From: Haemophilus influenzae
GTDB taxonomy: Bacteria; Pseudomonadota; Gammaproteobacteria; Enterobacterales; Pasteurellaceae
Length of the DNA: 64,000 bases
Assembly: GCF_019703545.1 (NCBI RefSeq)
Contig: NZ_AP018771.1
Location: 1,116,001-1,180,000, forward strand
Reading direction: 5' to 3'
How positions within the stretch are numbered: position 1 is the first letter of the stretch; each line of letters opens with the position of its first letter. Made by a program: the position numbers and the translations under genes. Shown in pieces: positions 50,020 to 59,824 of the stretch. The notes beneath the pieces were generated by a model. The model was not told the origin of the DNA, ran no database searches, and saw only the letters and a program-made list of their open reading frames with translations.

Positions 50020-51081
50020 TTAGTACATAAAGTCTCTAGACTGTTTTGTACTATAACGATGAATGATATTAATTGCACTTTCTTCAGCTTGTCGTCCGAA
50101 TTTTTTTATTAGGGATTTTTTTAAACGGTATTTAACATTAAGCACCTGTTTTTCTTTCATTTTTTCCAAAATTAAATCATCACTCGTTGAGATTTCATCT
50201 ACAAGTTGTAATGCAATGGCTTGTTGTCCAAACCAATGTTCGCCTGTTGCGATTTTATCAATATCTAGGCAAGGGCGATTTTGTGAGACAAATTGTTTGA
50301 ATAATTTATGTGTTTCTTCCAATTCTTGTTGAAATTTTTGTTTGCCTTTTTCAGTGTTCTCACCCAATACGGTCACTGTACGTTTAAATTCGCCCGCAGT
50401 CATTACATCTACATCGACATCGTGTTTTTTCAATAGTCGATGAACATTTGGAATTTGAGCGACAACGCCAATAGAACCAATAACAGCAAAAGGTGCGGAT
50501 ACAATTTTATCGGCAACGCAAGCCATCATATAACCGCCACTTGCAGCCACTTTATCGACGGCAACAGTTAATTTTATGCCTTTTTGTTTTAAGCGGGATA
50601 ATTGAGAGGCTGCAAATCCATAATTATGCACAATGCCACCAGGGCTTTCTAAACGTAGTAATACTTCATCTTCAGATTTGGCGACATTTAAAATTGCTGA
50701 AATTTCTTCACGAAGTGCGGTTGTTTCTGAGGCTGAAATATCGCCGCAAAAATCTAATACATATACGCAAGCTTTCTTTTCATCTTCTAAAGTCTCTCCT
50801 TTTTTCAATTTTTCTTTGCGTTTTTTAGCATTTTGTTTTTCCGCTTTTTTTTCAGCTTTAGTGCGTTGTTTTTGTTCTTCTTCAGAAAGATTAAAATCAC
50901 GTAATAAACGAACTTGTTCATTAAATTCTTCTGATAAATCTTTAATTTCTAATTCTCCCACTTTAGACTTGTTATGTTGGCGATAAGAAATAATCAAACC
51001 AACAATAGCAAGAATGAGTAATAAAATTGTTAAAATTTCCAGAATAAAAATTCCATAGCCTGTTAAAATATCGTTCAACAT
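50020..51081 (-). CDS. sohB: S49-family inner-membrane peptidase SohB
   Basis: Signal-peptide-peptidase-like serine protease, 353 residues. An N-terminal helix (about 10-30) is followed by a charged coiled segment (about 50-100), then the S49 protease domain with LRLESPGGIVHNYG at about 148, the nucleophile Ser in VAASGGYMMACVADKIV at about 180 and the conserved Lys farther on. It acts at the inner membrane, probably on membrane-protein fragments. Divergent from the UPF0319 gene. Confidence 0.93.
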   Translation of the reverse strand: MLNDILTGYGIFILEILTILLLILAIVGLIISYRQHNKSKVGELEIKDLSEEFNEQVRLLRDFNLSEEEQKQRTKAEKKAEKQNAKKRKEKLKKGETLEDEKKACVYVLDFCGDISASETTALREEISAILNVAKSEDEVLLRLESPGGIVHNYGFAASQLSRLKQKGIKLTVAVDKVAASGGYMMACVADKIVSAPFAVIGSIGVVAQIPNVHRLLKKHDVDVDVMTAGEFKRTVTVLGENTEKGKQKFQQELEETHKLFKQFVSQNRPCLDIDKIATGEHWFGQQAIALQLVDEISTSDDLILEKMKEKQVLNVKYRLKKSLIKKFGRQAEESAINIIHRYSTKQSRDFMY

Positions 51082-51278
51082 TGTTACTCCCGTTGATATT
51101 TAATGGATTAAATTTTCACGACACTGGTTTAGTGTGTAGATCGCCAACATAATAAAACATTGTGATTGTTTGCGCTATTTATAACAAAAAATTTTAAATT
51201 AATTCTTACTTTTTATTTTCATTTTGGCTAATTTGGCATAGCATAAGCGAGTATTTCATTTATACCAAAGGAGCAATT

Positions 51279-51944
51279 ATGAAATTACGCGCTGTTGTAT
51301 TAGGTCTTGCCACATTATGCACAAGTACGGCAACCTTTGCTGGAATGGTTTCTACGTCATCTAACCTTGAGTTTTTAGCGATTGATGGTCAAAAAGCCTC
51401 TAAATCTCTCGGAAAAGCTAAGACATTTACTGTAGATGATACCCAAAGCCATCAGGTTGTTGTGCGTTTAAATGAAATTGTTGGTTCAGGATCGAATCAA
51501 TCTCTTTTTGAATCTAATCCTGTGATTGTGACATTTCAAGGTAATGCTGAAGATTTAGTTATTTCCGCACCAGCTATTCGTAATCTTGATAGTGGCGATA
51601 AATTCAATCAAATGCCAAATATTACTGTGAAAACAAAATCAGGTAATGCTATTTCAGCGAAAGTGGATGTGTTAAAACAAGAAGGTTTATTCCCAAGTGG
51701 TAATGTGCTAAATGATCTTGCTGAATATAATGCGTCTGGTGCAGCGGCATCAGTTTCTAAATTTACTGCAACAACTTCTGCTAATTCAATGGTTGCTGCA
51801 CCAGCAGGTAATGCAAAAGCGAATAAAGGAAAAGTGGTTGTTCAGGGCGAAAACGTTGCAGAGCAACAGCTTCAATATTGGTTCCAACAAGCGGATAAAG
51901 AAACTCAAACACGTTTCTTAAACTGGGCAAAATCCCATAAATAA
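51279..51944 (+). CDS. UPF0319 (DUF2057) family secreted protein
   Basis: Conserved periplasmic or envelope protein of unknown function, 221 residues. The signal peptide MKLRAVVLGLATLCTSTATFA is cleaved at about residue 21. The mature part begins with the DUF2057 pattern (LEFLAIDGQKASK, then DDTQSHQVVVRLNEIVG). The C-terminus has VAEQQLQYWFQQADKETQTRFLNWA, typical of the family. It has its own ribosome site AAAGGAG and a terminator. No function can be assigned. Confidence 0.88.
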   Translation: MKLRAVVLGLATLCTSTATFAGMVSTSSNLEFLAIDGQKASKSLGKAKTFTVDDTQSHQVVVRLNEIVGSGSNQSLFESNPVIVTFQGNAEDLVISAPAIRNLDSGDKFNQMPNITVKTKSGNAISAKVDVLKQEGLFPSGNVLNDLAEYNASGAAASVSKFTATTSANSMVAAPAGNAKANKGKVVVQGENVAEQQLQYWFQQADKETQTRFLNWAKSHK

Positions 51945-51964
51945 TGACCGCACTTTATACAATA

Positions 51965-51990
51965 AAAAGTGAGCCTTGTTGCTCACTTTT
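51965..51990. terminator. Terminator after the UPF0319 gene
   Basis: A 10-bp perfect stem, AAAAGTGAGC / GCTCACTTTT with loop CTTGTT, is followed by CTATTTT. An uptake signal (51947-51955) precedes it. Confidence 0.78.
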
Positions 51991-52011
51991 CTATTTTGAT
52001 AAGGATTTGAA

Positions 52012-54168
52012 ATGAATATTCGGTTAAATGCTAAAGTAATTTCTACAATTCCTGTTTTTATTGCTGTAAATATTGCAGCAGTGGGAATATGGTTTTTTGA
52101 TATTTCTTCGCAATCAATGCCTTTGATTCTAGGGATCATTGCAGGTGGTTTGGTGGATTTGGATAACCGTTTAACTGGACGATTGAAAAACGTATTTTTT
52201 ACCCTTATTGCCTTTTCTATTTCTTCCTTTATTGTGCAGTTACATATTGGCAAGCCTATCCAATATATTGTGTTAATGACGGTACTGACATTTATTTTCA
52301 CTATGATTGGTGCCGTGGGGCAGCGTTATAGCACCATTGCTTTCGGTTCATTAGTGGTTGCGCTTTACACCACATTAACTTATATCCCAGAGGTAAATGT
52401 ATGGTTTATTAACCCTGTAATGATTTTATGCGGTACCTTGCTGTATAGCGTGGTGACTCTGATTGTTTACCTGTTTTTCCCAAATCGCCCCGTGCAAGAA
52501 AGTGTCGCTAAAGCGTTTTGTGCGTTGGGCGAATATTTAGATACCAAATCCTGTTTTTTTGATCCTGACGAAGCGGCTGAGATTGAAAAAAAACACCTCA
52601 ATTTTGCGATGAAAAATGCGAATGTTGTCACGGCATTTAATATTGTTCGCACCGCGCTTTTTTATCGCATTAGAGGACAACATCGCCATCCTCGTACTCA
52701 GAGAATGTTACGTTACTATTTTGCCGCACAAGACATTCACGAACGCGCCAATTCTACGCATTTTGATTATCAACAAATAACGGAAAAACTAAAAAATACA
52801 GATTTAATTTTCCGTATTCAACGTTTGTTAGAGCTACAAGCACAATCCTGTAAAGAAATCACGGCGAGTTTACGTGAAAATAAACCTTATCATTTTAATG
52901 AACGTGTGGAACGTGCGCTTTTAGGCACCTTGCATTCCTTTGATCTATATCGAGCACAACATCTTAATGATCAAGATGAACTGATTGATATTCAAACCTT
53001 GTTAGATAATTTACAAAGTATTAACTGGCAACTTCGCCAGTTAGCACAAGACACGACGGTTACAGAACAATTAGCTCAAATTCATACGGAACAAATCACT
53101 GGGTTAAAAAATATCAGTGCGGTGATTTTTAGCCATTTTACTTTTGAGTCACCGTTGTTCCGTCATGCGGTACGCTTATCTATTGTGGTATTTTTATGTT
53201 GTGCAATTGTTGAGTTTTTCCAATTTAATCTGGGTTATTGGATTTTATTGACCACTGTATTTGTGTGCCAACCAAACTATTCTGCAACTAAAGTACGTTT
53301 GCGTCAGCGCATTATCGGCACGATATTAGGCGTAGTGGTAGGGTCTTTATTACCTTATTTAAATCCAACCTTAGAATTAAAACTGGGTCTTGTGGTGCTT
53401 ACAAGCACGTTGTTCTTTTTCTTTCGTAGTAATAATTACAGTTTCTCGACCTTTTTCATCACACTGCAAGTATTGCTCAGTTTTGATGTCATGGGATTTG
53501 ATACGGCAGCCGCCTTAATGCCTCGTTTACTTGATACATTACTTGGTGCCGCGATTTCATGGTTTGCCGTATCTTACTTATGGCCAGATTGGAAATATTT
53601 GCAACTTGATAAAGTGAGCCATCAAGCATTGCGTAGTGATGCGGTGTATTTATTGCATATTATTAGCCAGTTGCAATTTGGTAAAAGTGACGATCTTAAA
53701 TATCGCATAGCACGTCGCAATGCGCATCAATATGCAGCCGCACTGAGTACAACACTTTCCAATATGAATAATGAACCAGTGAAATATAAGGCATATTTAC
53801 AGAAAGGTTTTGATTTACTCAAACTTAATTATTCTCTATTAAGCTATATTTCAGCACTGGGAGCTTATCGCGACAGAATGAAAAATTTGCAACAGACCGC
53901 ACAGTTTTTATCTGGTTTTTATCCTGTGGCAAAGAAAATTATTTATACCTTAGAACACATTGAAGAAATACCCGAAGCTATTTTTAACCAACAGCAAGAA
54001 AGTATCGAAACACATTTAAAAGAATTAGAAAAACAAGAGATGACTGCCGAAGAACGTGCCGTCTTTAGTTTACCGTATCAGCAATTAAATTTGATTACGC
54101 AACTCTTACCGCAGTTCTATGAGTATTTTAAGAAAGAGATAAACTGTCAGAGCGTGGGGGCGTTATAA
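52012..54168 (+). CDS. YccS-like FUSC-family inner-membrane protein
   Basis: Large membrane protein of the FUSC/aromatic-acid-exporter-like group, 718 residues. Two blocks of about six helices (about 10-150 and 385-515) each precede a cytoplasmic helical domain. The second block has the FUSC pattern GYWILLTTVFVCQPNYSATKVRLRQRIIGTILGVVVGSLLPY. E. coli YccS is the closest known relative; its substrate is unknown. It stands alone between two terminators. Confidence 0.88.
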   Translation: MNIRLNAKVISTIPVFIAVNIAAVGIWFFDISSQSMPLILGIIAGGLVDLDNRLTGRLKNVFFTLIAFSISSFIVQLHIGKPIQYIVLMTVLTFIFTMIGAVGQRYSTIAFGSLVVALYTTLTYIPEVNVWFINPVMILCGTLLYSVVTLIVYLFFPNRPVQESVAKAFCALGEYLDTKSCFFDPDEAAEIEKKHLNFAMKNANVVTAFNIVRTALFYRIRGQHRHPRTQRMLRYYFAAQDIHERANSTHFDYQQITEKLKNTDLIFRIQRLLELQAQSCKEITASLRENKPYHFNERVERALLGTLHSFDLYRAQHLNDQDELIDIQTLLDNLQSINWQLRQLAQDTTVTEQLAQIHTEQITGLKNISAVIFSHFTFESPLFRHAVRLSIVVFLCCAIVEFFQFNLGYWILLTTVFVCQPNYSATKVRLRQRIIGTILGVVVGSLLPYLNPTLELKLGLVVLTSTLFFFFRSNNYSFSTFFITLQVLLSFDVMGFDTAAALMPRLLDTLLGAAISWFAVSYLWPDWKYLQLDKVSHQALRSDAVYLLHIISQLQFGKSDDLKYRIARRNAHQYAAALSTTLSNMNNEPVKYKAYLQKGFDLLKLNYSLLSYISALGAYRDRMKNLQQTAQFLSGFYPVAKKIIYTLEHIEEIPEAIFNQQQESIETHLKELEKQEMTAEERAVFSLPYQQLNLITQLLPQFYEYFKKEINCQSVGAL

Positions 54169-54173
54169 AGATA

Positions 54174-54229
54174 AAAGTGCGGTTGATTTTTGAGAGATTT
54201 TAAAACGCTTTGAAAATTGACCGCACTTT
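54174..54229. terminator. Two-way terminator from an inverted uptake-signal pair
   Basis: AAAGTGCGGTTGATTTT (54174-54190) pairs with AAAATTGACCGCACTTT (54213-54229) with one G-T-type mismatch, followed by TTTTTT. The yccS-like gene and kdsC converge on it. Confidence 0.8.
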
Positions 54230-54265
54230 ATTTTTTATTAAGCAATAACATTGACGAATGAGTTA

Positions 54266-54808
54266 TTACTGTCCCATATTTTTCACTGATTTTAGGAAAC
54301 CTTGGGCGGTATCAAACACAGAGGATTTTCCCTGAGCTTGTAAAATCATATCAGACATTTCACGGAATGCGCCTTTGCCGCCATGGGTGGAAAGTACATG
54401 ATCAACAGCATTTTTCACATAAATAGGGGCATCAGCCACAGCAAAAGAAGTTCCACACGCTGCAAAGGCGGGGAGATCTACGCTATCATCGCCAATATAA
54501 GCGGTTTGCTCGGCGGTGACGCCAGCTTGTTTCATGAGATCAAAACAAGCCGTTTCTTTTTCAAGTTTGCCAAGAAAGAATAATTTAATACCAAGATCGG
54601 CAATGCGACGACGTAAAATAGGGGAGTCGCGACCAGAAAGCACTGCCACTTGAATATCCGCATCCATCAGCATTTTTATGCCTAAACCATCTCGTACATG
54701 AAAGCTTTTGATGGCTTCACCATTGGCATCATAATGAAGTTGTCCATCAGTGAGTACGCCGTCTACATCAGTAATGACAAATTTAATATTTTCTAATTTT
54801 TGTTGCAT
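54266..54808 (-). CDS. kdsC: KDO 8-phosphate phosphatase KdsC
   Basis: HAD-family phosphatase that makes free KDO for the lipooligosaccharide core, 180 residues. Motif I is FVITDVDGVLTDG (nucleophile Asp, about 14), motif II VLSGRDS, and motif III AYIGDDSVDLPAF. C0-type with no cap, as expected for KdsC. It follows kdsD by nine bases, so the two make one unit. Confidence 0.96.
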   Translation of the reverse strand: MQQKLENIKFVITDVDGVLTDGQLHYDANGEAIKSFHVRDGLGIKMLMDADIQVAVLSGRDSPILRRRIADLGIKLFFLGKLEKETACFDLMKQAGVTAEQTAYIGDDSVDLPAFAACGTSFAVADAPIYVKNAVDHVLSTHGGKGAFREMSDMILQAQGKSSVFDTAQGFLKSVKNMGQ

Positions 54809-54817
54809 CGGGATTCC

Positions 54818-55753
54818 TTAGCTTGAAAATTCCACTAAACCCACTACGTGATTTTCATCATTAACAACGACTAGCGAGTGAATTTTTTTCGCTTTCATAA
54901 AGTCTTCGGCTTTTGATAAAAATTCGTCTTGATGAATAGTTTTTGGTGAACTTGTCATAAAGTCTTTGGCTGTTTTATTCAGCGTTCCTGCACCATTGGC
55001 TGTAAGCGCGCGGCGAATATCGCCATCCGTGATAATACCTTTAAGTTGCTCATTTTCCATCACTAAGGCAACGCCCATTCGCCCTTCATTCATGACTGTG
55101 AGGCAGTCAGTAAAATTGGTGGTCGGTAAAATTGTTGGTAGGCGAGTTTGCATTTGATCTTTCACTTTACATAATAAACGACGACCAAGACTGCCACCTG
55201 GATGGAATTTAGCAAAATCTTCAGGTTGGAAATTTCGTGCCGTAATGAGCGATACGGCGAGCGCATCACCAAGTGCCAGCGTTACAAGTGCGGATGTTGT
55301 TGGCGCGAGATTATTTGGACACACTTCACGCTCAACAGTAATATCTAGAACATAATCTGCATGGTGTGCGAGCGTGGAATTTTTGTTACTCGTCACGGCA
55401 ATAATTTTATTACCAAAATTTTTTAAACTTGGAATCAGTTTATTGACATCATCGGTTTCACCGCTATAGGAAATTAACATCACGATATCAATTGGTTTCA
55501 ACATTCCTAAATCACCGTGGAAGGCTTCAGTCGGATGTAAAAAGAAACTTGGCGTGCCCGTAGAGGCAAAGGTAGCCACCATTTTTTTGCCGATTAAACC
55601 CGATTTTCCTATCCCTCCGATTACCAAACGCCCTTCGCAGGCTAAAATAAGATCGATGACTTGATTAAAATCGTCGCCTAAGCGTTGGCTGAGTTGCAAA
55701 AGTGCGTTACTTTCCACTGAAAGGGAATCCTGTGCAATTTTTAGATAGTTCAT
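54818..55753 (-). CDS. kdsD: D-arabinose-5-phosphate isomerase KdsD
   Basis: Converts ribulose-5-P to arabinose-5-P, the first step toward KDO, 311 residues. An N-terminal SIS sugar-isomerase domain (GIGKSGLIGKKMVATFASTGTPSFFLHPTEAFHGDLGM, SYSGETDDV) is followed by two C-terminal CBS domains (about 205-311). It starts the kdsD-kdsC pair. KDO is needed for the lipooligosaccharide that the lsg genes extend. Confidence 0.95.
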   Translation of the reverse strand: MNYLKIAQDSLSVESNALLQLSQRLGDDFNQVIDLILACEGRLVIGGIGKSGLIGKKMVATFASTGTPSFFLHPTEAFHGDLGMLKPIDIVMLISYSGETDDVNKLIPSLKNFGNKIIAVTSNKNSTLAHHADYVLDITVEREVCPNNLAPTTSALVTLALGDALAVSLITARNFQPEDFAKFHPGGSLGRRLLCKVKDQMQTRLPTILPTTNFTDCLTVMNEGRMGVALVMENEQLKGIITDGDIRRALTANGAGTLNKTAKDFMTSSPKTIHQDEFLSKAEDFMKAKKIHSLVVVNDENHVVGLVEFSS

Positions 55754-55878
55754 TCTTCTTCCTAAAAGAGCGGTTGAAATTGGCGTTATTTTAGCGAAAT
55801 CCTAAAAAAATACGAATGAAAAATTAGGCATTATTGTTTATAAGATTGATGAGCAATATTCAAAAATTGGGGATTTTA

Positions 55879-55907
55879 TTGACCGCACTAGTGATTGCCC
55901 CTATACT
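55879..55907 (+). promoter_or_regulatory. Strong sigma-70 promoter of rnpB
   Basis: TTGACC (55879-55884) and TATACT (55902-55907) are exactly 17 bases apart and place the start about eight bases later, at the first base of the RNase P RNA. Confidence 0.85.
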
Positions 55908-55914
55908 ACGTGCC

Positions 55915-56285
<371 letters not shown>

Positions 56286-56297
56286 AAAACGCTTGTA

Positions 56298-56352
56298 AAA
56301 ATGACCGCACTTTAGTTTGTTTTTCGGAATAGATTAAAGTGCGGTTATTTTT
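56298..56352. terminator. Terminator after rnpB from an inverted uptake-signal pair
   Basis: ACCGCACTTTA (56304-56314) pairs with TAAAGTGCGGT (56335-56345), flanked by AAAA and TTATTTTT. It serves rnpB and the converging ytfE gene. Confidence 0.83.
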
Positions 56353-56365
56353 GACGAATATTAAA

Positions 56366-57037
56366 TTATTTTTCGTTTAATACACGTGGAAATAAAATAT
56401 TATTTTCCAAATGAATATGATGCATTAAATCATCAATAAATTCATTAATACCGCTATATAAGGCTTTCCAACTGAAACAAGCATCTGCTGGTGGCGTGCA
56501 GTTATTAGTAAGCGATTTGATCACTTCCACATCTTGTCCCGCTTCATCGTGTTCCATTTCCATTACACGAATTGGCATTGAGGCCATAGCATAATTCCCC
56601 ATTTTGATCATTGGGAACAAAATTTGTTCTTCTTTCATTAAATGCTGGCTAAGTTCAGCATAAATTTTTTCTAACTGTGCGACTACGCCTATAGGACAGT
56701 CATCACGATCACCATGTACATTTTCTACTTTCTCCGCCAATGTAATTAATTCAGGGAGTTGTTCACGGTGGCGATTATGAAAACGAGTAATAATGTGATC
56801 GATCATCTCCGCATAAGATGCCGAAGTCCAATCTTTATCATTATTTTCTGCTTTACTTTGTTGTAAATCAGTTAAACGTTTTTCAATTTCAGCAAGGTTA
56901 AGATTCTTTTGTTGTGCTGCGACTTCTAATAATACAGAACCTCCGCAGCAAAAATCTAAATCATATTCACGAAAAATTTTAGTTGCACCTGGAATTGAAA
57001 CAGCGAGTTCGCTAAGTTTTTGTTGGGCAAAAGACAT
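56366..57037 (-). CDS. ytfE: Di-iron protein for repair of iron-sulfur clusters (YtfE/ScdA/DnrN)
   Basis: Repairs Fe-S clusters damaged by nitric oxide or oxidants, 223 residues. The N-terminal DUF542 domain has DFCCGG at about 28-33. The hemerythrin-like C-terminal domain has the iron ligands in IDHIITRFHNRHREQLP, LMKEEQILFPM, EMEHDEAGQDVE and HHIHLENNILFPR. The gene is divergent from moaA across a 445-base gap holding an FNR-like site, which suits control by anaerobiosis or nitrosative stress. Confidence 0.95.
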   Translation of the reverse strand: MSFAQQKLSELAVSIPGATKIFREYDLDFCCGGSVLLEVAAQQKNLNLAEIEKRLTDLQQSKAENNDKDWTSASYAEMIDHIITRFHNRHREQLPELITLAEKVENVHGDRDDCPIGVVAQLEKIYAELSQHLMKEEQILFPMIKMGNYAMASMPIRVMEMEHDEAGQDVEVIKSLTNNCTPPADACFSWKALYSGINEFIDDLMHHIHLENNILFPRVLNEK

Positions 57038-57137
57038 AAATCACTCCTATATTGATTAAGTAAAAATAAATCCGATAAAAATAGTAGGATATTTTTCTGA
57101 TTATGAAAAGTAGAGAAATTTATTTATTGATTAAATT

Positions 57138-57151
57138 ATGATTTAAATCAA
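57138..57151. promoter_or_regulatory. FNR-like site between ytfE and moaA
   Basis: ATGATTTAAATCAA matches the FNR consensus TTGATnnnnATCAA at all but one defined base and includes the perfect palindrome TGATTTAAATCA. A second palindrome of unknown use, ATCAATATTATTGAT, is at 57295-57309. Either gene could be the target. Confidence 0.6.
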
Positions 57152-57365
57152 TAAAAATACCTCATAATAATCAGCTAAAAATTTATGGTTATTAATATAA
57201 ATAGGATTAATTATCACTAATGAGCTAGTCTTATATTCATTATGTATTTTTTTATATAATTGATTTTTAAGAATTTAGGAAAATACTGATTTTCATCAAT
57301 ATTATTGATTGTGTTTATGAAGTGAAATCTTTTAGAATGACGACAAATCAAATTTAACGCATAAC

Positions 57366-57475
57366 TCCGAGCTTGTTTAGCCTAAGTTTCACAAGAAATA
57401 CGGTGGCAAGCCAATAACGCGCTACGTTATTCAGGGATACGCTGGAAACGGTTTATCCTCTCCGTATTTAGAAAG
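57366..57475 (+). promoter_or_regulatory. Molybdenum cofactor (Moco) riboswitch candidate in the moaA leader
   Basis: The moaA leader contains ACTCCGAGC near its 5' side and CTGGAAA near its 3' side, like the E. coli moaA Moco element (ACTCCTAGC and CTGGAAA). Stems are visible: AAATACGG / CCGTATTT (around 57397 and 57466), AATAACG / CGTTATT (around 57412-57430) and GGATA / TATCC. The 3' stem ends just before the ribosome site AAAGGTG, so control of translation is likely. Confidence 0.72.
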
Positions 57476-57482
57476 GTGTAAA

Positions 57483-58496
57483 ATGCAATCTATTCCTATT
57501 AAAAACGTAGGAGAGTCTCGCTTAGTCGATCCTTTCCAACGCCAATATTACTATCTACGACTGTCGATTACTGATCAGTGTAACTTTCGTTGTACCTATT
57601 GTTTACCTGATGGTTATCAACCCGAAGCTAACAAACCAAGTTTCTTAACTTTAAAAGAAATCACCCATCTTGCTCAAGCGTTTGCTGAAATGGGCACAGA
57701 GAAAATCCGTTTAACGGGTGGGGAACCGACTTTACGCAAAGATTTTATTTCTATTGCTGAAAGCATTACTAACATTGATGGCATTCGTCAATTAGCCGTC
57801 ACGACAAACGGCTATCGCATGGCAAAAGATGTGGCTGATTGGAAGAAAGCAGGGATTACGTCTATTAACGTCAGTGTTGATAGCCTTGATCCCAAAATGT
57901 TCCATCAAATTACAGGTATCAATAAATTTGATGACGTGATGCGTGGTATCGATCGTGCATTTGAAGTGGGCTACAACAAAGTTAAAGTCAATTCAGTTTT
58001 AATGAAAAATCTGAATGATAAAGAATTTGAACAATTTCTCGTTTGGGTTAAAGATCGCCCAATTCAAATGCGCTTTATTGAGTTGATGCAAACGGGCGAA
58101 ATGGATAGTTTCTTTGATAGATACCATATTTCTGGACAAATCTTAGCGGATAAATTGCTGAAAAATGGTTGGACATTACAGCAGAAATCTCACACTGATG
58201 GCCCTGCTAAAGTCTTTACGCATTCTGATTATACTGGCGAAATTGGCTTAATTATGCCTTATGAAAAGAATTTTTGTACAAGTTGCAATCGTTTAAGAGT
58301 GTCAGCAAAAGGTAAACTTCATCTTTGTTTATTTGGCGAAGAAGGCATTGAATTACGTGATTTATTGCAGTCGCACGAACAGCAAGGTATTTTACAGGCT
58401 CGTATTTTTGCCGCACTTCAAGGCAAACGTGAACATCATTATTTGCATATCGGCGATACTGGTGTAAGAAATCATTTAGCTTCTATTGGTGGCTAA
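57483..58496 (+). CDS. moaA: GTP 3',8-cyclase (MoaA)
   Basis: Radical-SAM enzyme that starts molybdenum cofactor synthesis from GTP, 337 residues. The SAM cluster motif is CNFRCTYC at about 33-40, followed by the glycine motif [12 protein letters not shown]. The second C-terminal 4Fe-4S site is in [18 protein letters not shown]. The C-terminal double glycine (SIGG), needed for activity with MoaC, is present. It heads moaA-moaC-moaD-moaE; moaB is absent from the set. Confidence 0.97.
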   Translation: MQSIPIKNVGESRLVDPFQRQYYYLRLSITDQCNFRCTYCLPDGYQPEANKPSFLTLKEITHLAQAFAEMGTEKIRLTGGEPTLRKDFISIAESITNIDGIRQLAVTTNGYRMAKDVADWKKAGITSINVSVDSLDPKMFHQITGINKFDDVMRGIDRAFEVGYNKVKVNSVLMKNLNDKEFEQFLVWVKDRPIQMRFIELMQTGEMDSFFDRYHISGQILADKLLKNGWTLQQKSHTDGPAKVFTHSDYTGEIGLIMPYEKNFCTSCNRLRVSAKGKLHLCLFGEEGIELRDLLQSHEQQGILQARIFAALQGKREHHYLHIGDTGVRNHLASIGG

Positions 58497-58507
58497 AAAG
58501 CAAAGTG

Positions 58508-58529
58508 AGATGAATGGTAATATTCATCT
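58508..58529 (+). terminator. Hairpin between moaA and moaC
   Basis: AGATGAAT (58508-58515) pairs with ATTCATCT (58522-58529), followed by a pyrimidine-rich tract CTTCCTTTTG. It may partly separate expression of moaA from moaCDE. An uptake signal ACCGCACTT (58569-58577) ends ten bases before the moaC ATG. Confidence 0.5.
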
Positions 58530-58587
58530 GCTTCCTTTTGTCGCTTATTTAAAACATTCAATATTTTAACCGCACTTTTATTATATT

Positions 58588-59070
58588 ATGACTACATTTA
58601 CACATATCAATTCTCAAGGCGAAGCCAATATGGTGGATGTTTCTGCTAAAGCGGAAACTGTTCGTGAAGCTCGTGCTGAAGCCATTGTCACCATGTCAAA
58701 AGAAACTCTTTCCATGATCGTGGAAGGAAAACATCACAAAGGCGATGTATTTGCTACTGCTCGTATTGCGGGTATTCAAGCCGCAAAACGCACTTGGGAG
58801 CTTATCCCACTTTGCCATCCATTGTTACTTTCTAAAGTAGAAGTGAATTTAGAACCGTTACTTGAAACCAACCAAGTTCGCATTCAATCTCTTTGCAAAT
58901 TAACTGGAAAAACTGGCGTAGAAATGGAAGCACTAACTGCGGCAAGCGTAGCAGCCTTAACCATTTACGATATGTGTAAAGCTGTGCAGAAAGACATTGT
59001 GATTGAGAAAGTTCGCTTGTTAGAAAAGAGCGGTGGAAAATCAGGCCATTTTATTGCGGAGGAAAAATAA
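58588..59070 (+). CDS. moaC: Cyclic pyranopterin monophosphate synthase (MoaC)
   Basis: Completes conversion of the MoaA product to cPMP, 160 residues. The active-site motifs [47 protein letters not shown] and [24 protein letters not shown] are intact. No Shine-Dalgarno is seen before the ATG. The moaD ATG follows its stop by one base. Confidence 0.97.
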   Translation: MTTFTHINSQGEANMVDVSAKAETVREARAEAIVTMSKETLSMIVEGKHHKGDVFATARIAGIQAAKRTWELIPLCHPLLLSKVEVNLEPLLETNQVRIQSLCKLTGKTGVEMEALTAASVAALTIYDMCKAVQKDIVIEKVRLLEKSGGKSGHFIAEEK

Positions 59071-59071
59071 G

Positions 59072-59317
59072 ATGTTAAATGTTTTATTTTTTGCTCAAAC
59101 TCGTGAATTAATTGGCGTTGATGCCATTCAATTAGAAGATGATTTTGTCACTGCGGAAGCGGTGCGTGAACACCTTGCTCAAAAGGGCGATAAATGGGCA
59201 TTGGCACTGGAAAAAGGTAAACTTTTAGTGGCAATTAATCAAACCTTAATGCCTTTAGAAAGTGCGGTAAAAAATGGCGATGAAATTGCCTTTTTCCCAC
59301 CAGTAACAGGGGGCTAA
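59072..59317 (+). CDS. moaD: Molybdopterin synthase sulfur carrier subunit (MoaD)
   Basis: Ubiquitin-like small subunit of molybdopterin synthase, 81 residues. It ends in the reactive double glycine (FFPPVTGG), which is thiocarboxylated to donate sulfur. I chose the ATG at 59072 (MLNVLFFAQTREL), preceded by GGAGGAAA, over an earlier frame opening inside moaC. It directly abuts moaE. Confidence 0.96.
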   Translation: MLNVLFFAQTRELIGVDAIQLEDDFVTAEAVREHLAQKGDKWALALEKGKLLVAINQTLMPLESAVKNGDEIAFFPPVTGG

Positions 59318-59770
59318 ATGACGGATATTCAAATTGCGGTACAAGAACAGCCTTTTGATCAAAATGCCGTTTACCAATGGCTTTCTGAGCAACATTCAAT
59401 TGGCGCAACGGTTATTTTTGTGGGTAAAGTACGCGATCTTAATTTAGGCGATGAGGTATCCAGTTTATACTTAGAACATTATCCCGCAATGACAGAAAAA
59501 GCCTTACGTGAAATTGTAGAACAGGCGAAAGCACGTTGGGATATTCAACGTGTATCGGTAATTCATCGTGTTGGGCTTTTACAAACTGGCGATGAAATTG
59601 TTTTAGTGGGGGTAAGTTCCGCACATCGTGGAGATGCTTATCACGCCAATGAATTCATTATGGATTTTTTAAAATCTAAAGCACCATTTTGGAAAAAAGA
59701 ACAAACCAATCAAGGCGAGCGTTGGATTGAAGCAAGAGAGAGTGATAAAGAAGCATTAGAAAAATGGTAA
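59318..59770 (+). CDS. moaE: Molybdopterin synthase catalytic subunit (MoaE)
   Basis: Large subunit that adds two sulfurs to cPMP, 150 residues. Conserved regions are GATVIFVGKVRD, LEHYPAMTEKAL, IHRVGLLQTGDEIVLVGVSSAHR and LKSKAPFWKKE with the active-site lysines. No base separates it from moaD. Last gene of the moa operon. Confidence 0.97.
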   Translation: MTDIQIAVQEQPFDQNAVYQWLSEQHSIGATVIFVGKVRDLNLGDEVSSLYLEHYPAMTEKALREIVEQAKARWDIQRVSVIHRVGLLQTGDEIVLVGVSSAHRGDAYHANEFIMDFLKSKAPFWKKEQTNQGERWIEARESDKEALEKW

Positions 59771-59776
59771 TAGCTT

Positions 59777-59806
59777 ATCTGCACCCTAATTCATTAAGGT
59801 GCAGAT
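59777..59806. terminator. Hairpin between moaE and letB, similar to an IS end
   Basis: Arms ATCTGCACC (59777-59785) and GGTGCAGAT (59798-59806) form a stem between converging genes. The same two arms frame the IS remnant at 31080-31125, so this may be a worn insertion-sequence end now used as a terminator. Confidence 0.6.
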
Positions 59807-59824
59807 TAAATATTTTCATTTATG

